DNA of 64,000 nt, from the NCBI GenBank assembly GCA_964559125.1, contig CAZLGW010000029.1, positions 8,575 to 72,574 of the forward strand, written 5' to 3'. Below are positions 46,301 to 55,200 of this stretch, piece after piece. The notes beneath the pieces were generated by a model. That model was not told the origin of the DNA. It ran no database searches and saw only the letters and a program-made list of their open reading frames with translations. The DNA is from Ravibacter sp964559125 (GTDB lineage Bacteria > Bacteroidota > Bacteroidia > Cytophagales > Spirosomataceae). Within the stretch, counting starts at the first letter, position 1. Each line of letters begins with the position of its first letter. The position numbers and the translations under genes are program-made.

Positions 46301-46485
46301 AAGTAAACTGGCTGAACGGCATACGCCTGTACACCAGTGTGGATAATGTATTCATGCATGATCATTACCACGGTAATCCGCAAACCGGCAATCATGCGAA
46401 TTCAAGCCTGACCCCCAATATCGATAGCGGCACAAGCTACCCACTGGCGACTACCTGGACTTTTGGCCTAAGTGTTAAATTCTAA
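43384..46485 (+). CDS. SusC/RagA-type TonB-dependent receptor (no STN domain)
   Basis: This 1033-residue outer-membrane importer has a leader (core about 18-33, ending CLAQAG) followed directly by the carboxypeptidase-regulatory-like domain (about 43-118; SGRVTSAGNGEALPGVNVVV), the plug (QVVVIGYGSQKS; SIEVLKDAASAAIYGSRGAN) and a barrel ending FGLSVKF. Without an STN domain it cannot signal to FecR. Control by the GntR-type regulator, whose candidate site lies upstream, fits this difference. Confidence 0.94.
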   Translation: MMKPARLLLRKGWKNRLQIFVAGIMVSLCSLDICLAQAGDRQQVSGRVTSAGNGEALPGVNVVVKGSTTGTVTDVSGNYRIEVSGNNPVLVFSFIGFEQQETEVNRRSVIDVRLEADIQSLEQVVVIGYGSQKSTRVTAAIASIKAADLEERPVGRLDQALMGKLAGVQVQQTSGSPGKSLDVKVRGTSSINFSNTPLYVVDGFPISGDLNNLNTQDIESIEVLKDAASAAIYGSRGANGVVLITTKAGKEGKPVIQFDVSHGLQTRFSRYDVLNRDEWIEYAIEERNNSWVLQGGNASDPNSARPNSNYWIDPVWLTDPGSLPDNDWQDIVDRTASVSNYQLSASASNDKFKYYISGNYFNQDGIIVGSDFRRMNFRANVESKLSKIVNVGINLSAGTSVRNDPRADWNGGPVSRSHIMPPVVGITQQTENGGYYPYVLSALINPLAMLNEYTNEMKSKQFLVNTYADVFLARGLKLRSSFGTEQRSEETLYFIPNNINRNNGAQATASNSVFESYLTEQLLTYKLTKSAWDLDLLGGFSYQEAKSGNWTLTKSGFADDEVRTLNAGTVLNSGSSDKTLWNLMSFFGRANFSFRDKYMLAATIRRDGSSRFGRDNRWGWFPSASAGWRVLEEPFMQDISWLSEMKLRASYGVAGNNNIGNFASIGTLGASNYVISASQQKIPGYSPSSFSNTMLGWEKTTTTDIGVDLGIFRNRLQVAFDYYVADTKDLLLNVQIPEVTGYTTALQNIGKVRNRGVELELTSLNIDKAFKWTSSFNISANRNKVLELGPDGSPVYGTNEGYRVTITQIGKPIGSYYMLEQEGVFMNQEELDSHPHYLRQNVGDIKYRDYNQDGVINQDDIHIVGDAFPDYFWGFRNTFSYKGFDLSVFMDGQQGVNILNIGSRSNMQSRQNVWGMWRDRWRSPENPGNGMVPRAAVTDNMTTASSFWLFDGSYWAIRNITLGYNVPSALTGKVNWLNGIRLYTSVDNVFMHDHYHGNPQTGNHANSSLTPNIDSGTSYPLATTWTFGLSVKF

Positions 46486-46495
46486 CCGAAAAAAG

Positions 46496-47956
46496 ATGAA
46501 ACGGATACTATTTGCATTATTACTGGCCTATCTGTCGGGCTGCGATACACTCGATCTGGTGCCGGTATCACAAAGAAGTGTGGAAGGATTTTACCGTACG
46601 CCCACGCAACTCAACCAGGCGATTATGGGCTGCTACAACGGCCTCAGGAATGCGTTGGTCTCACAACAGTATTCCTACATGCTGACCGAATCGCGGAGCG
46701 ACAATACATTTCAGAGCCTCGACTATAACGACGGGAATATCACCCGGTTTTCCGAAACCTCGTTCCTCCCCATACTCTATACTGCGTGGAGTAATTCCTA
46801 CAACAAAATCCAGCGCTGCAATAAGGTATTGGAAGAGCTTCCTAAAGTATCTTTATCGGAAGAGCTGGCCAGGCAGTATGAAGGAGAAGCGAAGTTCATC
46901 CGTGCCTTGCTGTATTTCGATATGGTCCGTTTGTGGGGAGGGGTCCCGATCGTGACCACATCGCTGACCATCTCAGAAGGCTATGCCGTGTCAAGGAGCA
47001 GCACGGAAGAGGTATACCAACAGATAGAAAAAGACCTGTCGGATGCCGCGCAGCTGCTCCCAGCTTCCTACGACAATAATAATCGCGGACGGGCTACCAG
47101 GTGGGCGGCAAAAGGCTTACTGGGGAAGGTCCTGGTCTACCAGAGCGGGTATCCCCTCAATAAAAACCGTTGGAGCGAAGCAGCCGGTGTTCTGAAAGAG
47201 GTGATCGATTCGGGACAGTTTGAATTTTTCGAAAACTACGCTGCAATCTTCAAACACGAGAACGAATGGGGAAAACAATCGGTATTTTCTCTTATATTCA
47301 AATCAGGCGCGGAAGGCGAAGGCAACCCGTTCCCGACCCGGAACGCCCCCAATTTTGTTTCAAGAAATGAAGTACCGTTCGGAGGAAGTCCCTTTCAGTT
47401 GTTTTTATCTGCCGACCTGGTCGAAAGCTTCGAGCCCGGCGATCTGAGAAAGGAAGCTGCGATCAAATCTGAATGGACACATACTTCCGGGGAAGTGATG
47501 ACAACCATGCCTTTCAGCCGAAAATACCTCGACGGCCCCGTGGCAGCTGCCAATGACTGGGATATTAACTGGATAGTGTTACGATACGACGACGTGCTGA
47601 TGCTGTATGCCGAAAGTCTCAACGAGATAGGATATGATGCGAACGGTGAAGCCTTCAGCATTCTCAACCGCATCAGGCAACGGGCCGGCGTGGAGCCTAA
47701 AACAGCGGCAGAAATAAACAATCAGCAGGCATACCGGCTATGGATTGAAAACGAAAGGCGATGGGAATTCTGCTTCGAGAACCAGCGGTGGTTTGATCTT
47801 GTCCGCACCGACCGGGCCCTGGAGGTCATGACGAGATTCCTCAAAAGCTACGGGCTCGAAGCCGCCATGCAGTCGAGAGACAGGTACTATTACCCGGTCC
47901 CCCGGTCGGCCATAGATATCAACCCGAAGCTCGCCCAGAATCCCGGATACGAATAA
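46496..47956 (+). CDS. SusD/RagB-family outer-membrane lipoprotein
   Basis: This 486-residue surface glycan-binding lipoprotein starts MKRILFALLLAYLSG followed by the lipobox Cys16. SusD helices are visible (YEGEAKFIRALLYFDMVRLW; VLRYDDVLMLYAESLNEIGY; LNRIRQRAG; WIENERRWEFCFENQRWFDL) and the protein ends AQNPGYE. The start at 46496 gives the shortest leader and a 10-base gap after SusC; an earlier in-frame ATG overlaps SusC. Confidence 0.94.
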   Translation: MKRILFALLLAYLSGCDTLDLVPVSQRSVEGFYRTPTQLNQAIMGCYNGLRNALVSQQYSYMLTESRSDNTFQSLDYNDGNITRFSETSFLPILYTAWSNSYNKIQRCNKVLEELPKVSLSEELARQYEGEAKFIRALLYFDMVRLWGGVPIVTTSLTISEGYAVSRSSTEEVYQQIEKDLSDAAQLLPASYDNNNRGRATRWAAKGLLGKVLVYQSGYPLNKNRWSEAAGVLKEVIDSGQFEFFENYAAIFKHENEWGKQSVFSLIFKSGAEGEGNPFPTRNAPNFVSRNEVPFGGSPFQLFLSADLVESFEPGDLRKEAAIKSEWTHTSGEVMTTMPFSRKYLDGPVAAANDWDINWIVLRYDDVLMLYAESLNEIGYDANGEAFSILNRIRQRAGVEPKTAAEINNQQAYRLWIENERRWEFCFENQRWFDLVRTDRALEVMTRFLKSYGLEAAMQSRDRYYYPVPRSAIDINPKLAQNPGYE

Positions 47957-47991
47957 CCGGCCGGAATTTATTTTTCAAAAACATCACACCA

Positions 47992-48019
47992 GTCCCGGCA
48001 GTACTTTCCTGTCCGGGAC
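47992..48019. promoter_or_regulatory. 7-bp stem-loop after susD
   Basis: GTCCCGG (47992-47998) and CCGGGAC (48013-48019) are perfect inverted arms with a 14-base loop, in the 81-base gap before the FAD oxidoreductase gene. No T-run follows. It may stabilise the susC/susD message relative to downstream genes. Confidence 0.4.
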
Positions 48020-48037
48020 GACTTTAAAACAATAAAA

Positions 48038-49837
48038 ATGATTTTAATAGAAGCAGAGAATTTTGATAATCCGGGCGGATGGGTTATTGATCAGCAGTTT
48101 ATGGACCAGATGGGATCGCCGTTCCTGATGGCGCACGGACTGGGCATCCCGGTAGCAGACGCTACTACGAAGGTCCGGTTTGATACCCCCGGAACCTACC
48201 ACGTCTGGGTGCGTACGCGCGACTGGGCGGGCCCCTGGAAAACGGATGAAAGAAGAAGGCAGGCTCCTATGGAAGATTACCCGGGACGTTTTACGCTCAG
48301 CATCAATGGCAGTTACCTCGAAACGGTTTTCGGCACCGGCGAAGCGGACTGGCACTGGCAATACGGCGGCACGGCGGACATACCGGAAGGACAGGTCGAA
48401 ATTGCGCTGCATGACCTGACAGGCTTCAACGGAAGGTGCGACGCCATCATATTCACCACCGGTAAAGCCCCGGCCCTCCCCGACAACGGCCCTGAGCTCC
48501 GGGCGCTGCGGAGAAAATTACTCGGCTTTGACGGTGAGCCGCCCAAAGCCGGGCAGTTTGACCTCGTGGTGGCTGGTGGCGGCATTGCCGGCATATGCAC
48601 GGCTGTCTCGGCCGCCCGGCAAGGTCTCAGGGTAGCGCTTATCCACAACCGGCCGGTCGTAGGGGGCAATAACAGTTCTGAGGTAAGGGTACAGCTCGGT
48701 GGGAAAGTGAACCTGCCGCCTTACCCTCAGCTCGGGAACCTCGTCAACGAGCTGGACCCTCAACAAGGCCAGAACGCGCGACCGGCGGCCGAATATAAAG
48801 ACTACCTGAAACTGGATCTTGTTCAGAACCAGGAAGGTTTGGAACTGTTTCTGAATACCCAGGTTACCGAAGCCCTGGTGGAAGGCAACACCATCAGGAG
48901 GATTGAAACCCAGCATGTCAGGACCGGCCAAAGACTGTACTTCGAAGCCCCGTTGTTTGTTGACTGTACAGGAGATGCCAACCTGGGCTACCTGGCAGGT
49001 GCTGATTTTCGCATGGGACGCGAGTCGAGGGCCGAGACGGGCGAATCGATAGCGCCGGAAGAAGCCGACCAGATGACGATGGGCAGCTCGGTTATGTGGT
49101 ATTCGGTCGAGGAAGAGGGTAAGAGCTTTACCTTCCCCGAAACCAGCTGGGCGCTGCAATTTACCGACAAGACAAGCCAGAAGGCCAGGAAAGGCGACTG
49201 GGACTGGGAGACCGGTCTGGGCAGGGACCAGATCAAAGAATTCGAGTATATTCGCGACTATGGCTTGCGGGCGGTATTCGGTAACTGGTCATTCCTTAAA
49301 AACAAAAGCCAGCTGCAGGAAGACTTCCGGAGCCGCCGGCTTGAATGGGTAGCCTATATAGCAGGTAAAAGAGAATCCCGGCGCCTGATGGGCGATGTGA
49401 TCCTTCAGCAGCAGGACATCGACAACAGCACCGTCTTCCCCGATGCAGCTGTGACCACAACCTGGTCCATAGACCTCCATCATCCGAAAATTATCCCGGA
49501 TTTTCCCGACGAACCTTTCAGGGCAAGGTGTGTGAAAACCAAAATAGAGCCTTATGCGATCCCTTACCGGTGTTTTTATTCCCGGAATATCAACAACCTG
49601 ATGATGGCCGGCCGTAACATCAGCGTCACGCATGTGGCCCTGGGCACCGTAAGGGTCATGAAAACCACCGGGATGATGGGCGAGGTAGTCGGGATGGCCG
49701 TTTCGCTATGCATAAAACACCGGATTACGCCCCGTGATGTTTTCCGGCAGTATCTTGATGAACTGAAGAATTTATTAAGTAAAGGAGTCCCGTCCGCGTG
49801 TCAGCAGGAAGCGCTTACAGAGAAGCTGGAGTTATGA
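48038..49837 (+). CDS. FAD-dependent oxidoreductase with N-terminal carbohydrate-binding-like domain
   Basis: This 599-residue protein has residues 1-145 that look like a beta-sandwich binding module (ILIEAENFDNPGGWVIDQQF; FDTPGTYHVWVRTRDW). From about 173 an FAD-binding Rossmann fold starts (FDLVVAGGGIAGICTAVSAA) with the GGNNSSEVRV segment and a C-terminal NLMMAGRNISVTHVALGTVR, as in the FAD_oxidored family. No signal peptide is visible, so a binding domain usually found on exported proteins is apparently cytoplasmic. It overlaps the symporter gene by 4 bases. Confidence 0.82.
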   Translation: MILIEAENFDNPGGWVIDQQFMDQMGSPFLMAHGLGIPVADATTKVRFDTPGTYHVWVRTRDWAGPWKTDERRRQAPMEDYPGRFTLSINGSYLETVFGTGEADWHWQYGGTADIPEGQVEIALHDLTGFNGRCDAIIFTTGKAPALPDNGPELRALRRKLLGFDGEPPKAGQFDLVVAGGGIAGICTAVSAARQGLRVALIHNRPVVGGNNSSEVRVQLGGKVNLPPYPQLGNLVNELDPQQGQNARPAAEYKDYLKLDLVQNQEGLELFLNTQVTEALVEGNTIRRIETQHVRTGQRLYFEAPLFVDCTGDANLGYLAGADFRMGRESRAETGESIAPEEADQMTMGSSVMWYSVEEEGKSFTFPETSWALQFTDKTSQKARKGDWDWETGLGRDQIKEFEYIRDYGLRAVFGNWSFLKNKSQLQEDFRSRRLEWVAYIAGKRESRRLMGDVILQQQDIDNSTVFPDAAVTTTWSIDLHHPKIIPDFPDEPFRARCVKTKIEPYAIPYRCFYSRNINNLMMAGRNISVTHVALGTVRVMKTTGMMGEVVGMAVSLCIKHRITPRDVFRQYLDELKNLLSKGVPSACQQEALTEKLEL

Positions 49838-51426
49838 TGAGCTTTATCCGAAATACCTTTTTCCTGGTCTGCTTCGGCGTAGTCCTTTCCGGATGCGGTA
49901 AAACGCCCGATCGGCAGGAAGCATACGTACCTGACAGCGAAGCCCTGGAAAAACTTGACTGGGCTGTAATAATCGCTTACGGGATCCTGATGCTCTGGAT
50001 AGGTTTCTATTATTCAAGACGCAACAAAACCCGCGAAGATTACCTGCTGGGCGGGCGAAAGATGAACCCTCTCGCGGTCGGTATTTCCTTATTTGCAACC
50101 TTGCTTAGTACGCTGAGCTATCTTTCCTACCCGGGGGAGATGATCAAGAACGGCCCGGTCATATTTGCCGGTATGTTTGCATTCCCCTTTGTTTACTACG
50201 TGGCCGGCTGGTGGTTAATCCCCCGGATCATGAAGATGAACGTAACGAGCGCCTATGAAATCCTTGAGAGGAAATTCGGGCTATCGGCCAGGATGATGGC
50301 GACGTTTATGTTCCTTTCCCTGAGATTTCTCTGGATGGCTACCATTATCTATGTAACAGTAGAAATAGCACTATTCTCAGTAGTCCCTTTTGACAAATCC
50401 TACGCGTTGCCCATAGGGATAGTCCTGATGCTGATCACTATCGTGTATACCGCAATGGGTGGACTGAAAGCAGTTGTCGTAACGGATGTGCTGCAATCAA
50501 TCGTATTCCTCGGAGGCGCTCTTATCAGCATATTACTTGTATGCTATCACTTCGGCTCCTTCACTTCGTGGTTTCCCAGCGAGTGGCCAGCCGTGTGGGA
50601 GGCCCCCCGCTACGGTTTCGATGCCAGGGAACGGACAACGGTAGGGAATGCCATGCTTATGCTGTTTGTTTGGTACATCTGTACGACGGGCTCCGACCAG
50701 ATGGCCATTCAACGATACCTGGCCACCAAAGACATTAAGGCCGCCAGAAAATCGCTCAGGGTATCGCTATACACCAATCTACTGGCTAAATGTCTCCTGG
50801 GACTCGTAGGACTGGCCGTCTTTGCATTTTTCAATGACAACCAGCACCTGCTGGCCGAGGGGAAAACACTACAGGAGCAGGCAGATACCCTGTTTCCCCG
50901 CTTCATCCTGGTCGGTCTTCCCGTCGGACTATCCGGGCTTGTCGTAGCAGGTCTGCTGGCTGCGGCCATGTCGAGCCTTTCTTCCGGTATCAATTCCGTT
51001 TCCTCCGTCATATCCGAAGATATCATAGAACGGTTCAGGACTTCTGTTTCCAGCAGGGAAGGGTTGCTCAGACAGGTAAAACTGCTCTCTTACTTTACAG
51101 GTGGGCTCGTCATGTTGTTGAGCATCTTTATCGGGAACGTGGAAGGCAACCTTTTCGATGTCATTAACAAGGTCGTCAACCTTCTGGTCGGCCCGCTTTT
51201 TGTTTTGTTTTTCCTGGCTCTGTTCGTACCATTCTCTACTTCCTCCGGGGCGATCCTGGGTGGGATCCTCTCCGTTATTGCAGCCTGTGCGGTAGCGTTT
51301 TACGGCATATTCAACATTACGGTATTCTGGATATTACCGCTTTCACTGCTGGTAGGGGTAGTCTCCGGAACACTGGTCAGTCTTATAGAAATGAACTTTA
51401 TCAAATCAAAAAATCATGCGGAATAG
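49834..51426 (+). CDS. Sodium:solute symporter (SSS family) with lipoprotein-like leader
   Basis: This 530-residue inner-membrane symporter has SSS hallmarks: NKTREDYLLGGRKMNPLAVG, LFATLLSTLSYLSYPGEMIK, AMGGLKAVVVTDVLQSIVFL and GLLAAAMSSLSSGINSVSSV. Before the first core helix there is an extra leader MMSFIRNTFFLVCFGVVLSG then Cys21, a perfect lipobox, followed by about 20 polar residues. The ATGA overlap with the oxidoreductase supports the start at 49834 and keeps this leader. Whether it is cleaved and lipidated or serves as an extra helix is unknown. It would import a sugar or sugar acid for the aldolase encoded next. Confidence 0.87.
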   Translation: MMSFIRNTFFLVCFGVVLSGCGKTPDRQEAYVPDSEALEKLDWAVIIAYGILMLWIGFYYSRRNKTREDYLLGGRKMNPLAVGISLFATLLSTLSYLSYPGEMIKNGPVIFAGMFAFPFVYYVAGWWLIPRIMKMNVTSAYEILERKFGLSARMMATFMFLSLRFLWMATIIYVTVEIALFSVVPFDKSYALPIGIVLMLITIVYTAMGGLKAVVVTDVLQSIVFLGGALISILLVCYHFGSFTSWFPSEWPAVWEAPRYGFDARERTTVGNAMLMLFVWYICTTGSDQMAIQRYLATKDIKAARKSLRVSLYTNLLAKCLLGLVGLAVFAFFNDNQHLLAEGKTLQEQADTLFPRFILVGLPVGLSGLVVAGLLAAAMSSLSSGINSVSSVISEDIIERFRTSVSSREGLLRQVKLLSYFTGGLVMLLSIFIGNVEGNLFDVINKVVNLLVGPLFVLFFLALFVPFSTSSGAILGGILSVIAACAVAFYGIFNITVFWILPLSLLVGVVSGTLVSLIEMNFIKSKNHAE

Positions 51427-52231
51427 CAGGACACTCGCCAAGTGGCGGGCAGGGAAGCCGGTATTGGGCACCACCCTGCATTTTAACGATCCCTCAGTGT
51501 ACGAAATGGCCGGTCTCCTGGGCTTCGACCTGATCTGGATGGACCTGGAGCATCACGCCCACAGCCTGGAAACAGCCGCCAACCTGATGAGAGCCGCCAG
51601 GGTAGGCGGGGCCGATATCCTGGCAAGGCCTGCAAAAGGCGAGTTTTTAAGGGCTGCAAGGTTGCTGGAAGCCGGTGCCAACGGTATCATCTACCCGAGG
51701 TGTACATCTGCCGGGGAAGCGGCCGAGCTGGTTCAGAACCTGAAATTTCCGCCGGCAGGCATACGTGGTCTCGACGGTTCAGGCGCAGATATGCCTTACG
51801 GGATGATCCCGCTCACGGACTATCTCCGGCAAGCTAACCGCGAAACATTTATTCTTGTACAGGTAGAAGACCCCGTCGGGCTGGAAAACGCGGAAGCCAT
51901 TGCCGGTGTCGAAGGGATCGATATGCTTTTCTTCGGACCGGGAGACTATAGTGTACAGGCAGGATTTCCCGGTGATTTCGAAAACCCCGGATACTACGAC
52001 GCGGTCCGGAAGGTGGCAAGTGCGGCAAAAGCGGCAGGAAAATGGTGGGGTACTCCTGCTTTTTCGCCGGAACATGCCCGCAAGTTGCTGGACATGGGCG
52101 CGATGCTGGTCACCAGGGCCGGCGATATAACATTGCTGCGGCTGGCTCTGACGAAGCTGAAAGAGGATTTCAAACCTCTGGGATTTACGTTTAACGATGA
52201 TCCTTCACGAAACGCGGGGCTTGGGTTGTAG
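51416..52231 (+). CDS. HpcH/HpaI-family class II pyruvate aldolase
   Basis: This 271-residue aldolase is paralogous to the one at 34802. His46 (IWMDLEHHAHS), Arg71 (LARPAKG), Glu151 (VQVEDPVG) and Asp177 (FFGPGDYSV) fall at identical residue numbers. It overlaps the symporter gene by 11 bases, so they are coupled. It would split a 2-keto-3-deoxy acid brought in by the symporter or made by the oxidoreductase. Confidence 0.9.
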   Translation: MRNSRTLAKWRAGKPVLGTTLHFNDPSVYEMAGLLGFDLIWMDLEHHAHSLETAANLMRAARVGGADILARPAKGEFLRAARLLEAGANGIIYPRCTSAGEAAELVQNLKFPPAGIRGLDGSGADMPYGMIPLTDYLRQANRETFILVQVEDPVGLENAEAIAGVEGIDMLFFGPGDYSVQAGFPGDFENPGYYDAVRKVASAAKAAGKWWGTPAFSPEHARKLLDMGAMLVTRAGDITLLRLALTKLKEDFKPLGFTFNDDPSRNAGLGL

Positions 52232-52296
52232 AGGTTCAGAAAAATCCTATATTGTCGGCGCTCTACCCTTGGACTGTGTTTTGGCGAGTGTCTGTT

Positions 52297-55200
52297 ATGA
52301 ATTATTTATGGATTCCAATCCGTTTGATCTGCCTGGTGTTTCTGCCCGGTTTTTTTCCATTCCCTGTTTTATTTGCGCAACCTTTTCAACTGCCTCATTA
52401 TGAGCACATAACTGACAAAACCGGGTTGCCACAGGCGCATGTGTCTTCGATTGCCCGGGACACGAAAGGATTTATCTGGATGGCGACGCTGGACGGCTTT
52501 TGCCGCTATGACGGAGACCGCTTCAGGCTATTTCAGCACTTCCCGGCAGATTCTTCGGGTTTGCCGGAGCCCGGGGTCATCGGCATACAACCTGATGGAA
52601 ACGGGAAGCTATGGATCCAAACCTTCAGAGAGCTAAGCCTGTTCGATCCCGTAAAAGAGACATTTTTCCACCTGACGCACCAATCTTTTTATAAAAAACA
52701 CCTTCGATACCGTCCCCGGATAATTCATCCCGGCCGAAACCACCGTATCTGGCTGTCCAACCAGGACGGGTTGTCTGTGGTAGATCTCCCGGCCCGGCGC
52801 GTAACCACCTTCCGCCATGAACCGGACAACCCACATTCGTTGAGCAAAAACGAAATTGAAGCGATCCTGGAAGACCGTAACGGTATGGTGTGGGTGGCAA
52901 CCAACGGCGGTGGACTTGGTATGCTGGATGAAAAAACAGGCAGGTTTACGCACTACCGCGCCCAATCCGATAAACCAGGTGGGCTGCCTGAAAACAGGTT
53001 GCTTGGATTGTACGAAAGACCCGACGGAAGCCTGTTGGTTTCATCCGTGGGGTACGTCACGATCCTGAACCCTGCAACCGGGCAACTGAAATCATACCCC
53101 TTGCCGCCCTCAAAATCGGAGGAGGGAGGGTCCCGGTTTGCCGCCGATAGCAAGGGGAACGTCTTCTTTGCCCAGAGCGGAAATCTATACCGGTTTAATG
53201 ATCGGGAGGGAGTTGCGTGTATCCGGGAGACAACTTCACCGGCCTCCGGTATCATAAGCGTTTTGACCGACCGCTCGGATGTGCTTTGGGTAGGGACATC
53301 CGGTGAGGGAGTCTATAAATTTAATCTCAAAGCAAACCTGTTTTATACCCGGACCTACGAGCGCAATTTTCATACCGACCTGCTGAAATACGGGATCGGG
53401 CTGCCGGAAGGAGAAATACCTGCTTTTTCCGCTGAAAATTCATCCTATCACTTCCGGTACGCCCTCGACCGGCAAGACCGTGTATGGTTCAATGTGGGAA
53501 GCTCCCCATTCTATTGTGCAGACCCGGAGACCAGGAAAGTAACAAAAATCCCGTTTCCGATTCCGGTTGAAAATAACTATCCGTTATCGCCCGTACCGAT
53601 GGCTACCGATCCCGCAGGGAAGGTATGGGTCTTGTATGATTCGCTGGCGATGTGGTACGACGAGCCCAGTAAAAAATGGGAAACGTTCCCGCACCTGATC
53701 CGGTTTCCGGATTCGGGTAAACAACCCCGCAGTGCCTGGAAGCCTACCCACAAGCTTCATTTTGTGGTAGATGAGGCCGCATTGTGGGTGGCGACCGATA
53801 ACAGGGGAGTCTACCGGATCGATCGCCGTACGGGCGCACAGCAACATTATTTCAATGATCCGGCAGATCCGGAGTCTTTGAGCAGTGATCTACTGTTTTG
53901 CCTTTTCCAGGATACTGACGAGCCCGACATCCTGTGGGTAGGCACATTTGGCTCCGGGCTGTGCCGTTTCAATAAAAAAACGGGCAAATCCCGGGTTTTT
54001 ACTACCCGCGACGGACTTCCCAATAATGTTATCTATGCAGCCATTCCGGATCGTCGCGGGAAGATATGGATAGCGACCAACCGGGGCCTCTGCCGTATGG
54101 ACAGGAAAACATTTGCAAAAAGGACGTTTACAAGAGAAAACGGGCTGCTCGCCGACGAATTTAACCGGTCCCACTTCCTGTATCTCCCAAACGGCCGCAT
54201 CCTGCTCGGGGGCCTGGAGGGCATCACTTCATTTTATCCTGAAGAGATCCTGGACGATTCGTATCAGCCGGAAACCGAGATCACAGGCATCCGTGTCAAC
54301 AACGAAGCAGTAACGCCGGGGCCCTCATCCCTGATCGACTCCCTGTCGCTGCAGCAGCTCACCGGGCTAAAGCTGAAGCACGACCAGAACTCCCTGACCA
54401 TAGAGTTTGCAGGGCTTCAATACAACAGCTTTAAAAGCATAGGCTATCGTTTTCAGCTGGAAGGATTGGACAAAGACTGGATACAGGCGCAACGCGGAGA
54501 AGCCACCTATACCAACCTGGATCCAGGCAGGTACCTTTTAAAATTGAATACAACCAATACTACAGGGGTTTGGAGCCCTCACGTCCGGACCTTATCCGTC
54601 GTGATTTCTCCTCCCTGGTGGGCCAACCGGTGGGCTTACCTGGTTTATTTCATCGCGGCCCTTTACCTGGGCTATGCCCTGATCCGTCTCTATATCAGGG
54701 AGAAAGAGGCTCAGCACCTTCGCACGGTCGATGAGTTGAAGACACGCTTTTTTTCCAATATAACGCATGATTTCCGCACACCGCTTACACTCATTCTGGG
54801 GCCTGTCCGGCAATTGAAAGCGGCCACAGACGAGGAAACGATCGGTCATAGCAGGCAGCAGCTCGACACTATAGAACGCAATGCCGGGCAATTGCTGCAA
54901 CTGGTAAACCAGCTGCTGGATCTGTCGAAGCTGGAAGCCGGCGCACTACCGGTGGAAACTGTAAGGGAGAATCTCATGAATTTTGCGGGGAAGCTGATCT
55001 TATCCTTTCAGTATCAGGCAGATGAAAAGGGGATCCGGTTGGTTTTCGAATCCTCCGGGGCAGACCGGGAGTACAGCTTTGATGCCGGAAAGCTCGAGCG
55101 GATCCTGTACAACCTGGTAGCCAACGCGTTAAAGTTTACCAGGGCGGGAGGGAAAATTGAAGTCGGCCTGTCGGGTACGGAAGATGGAATAGACGTCAGG

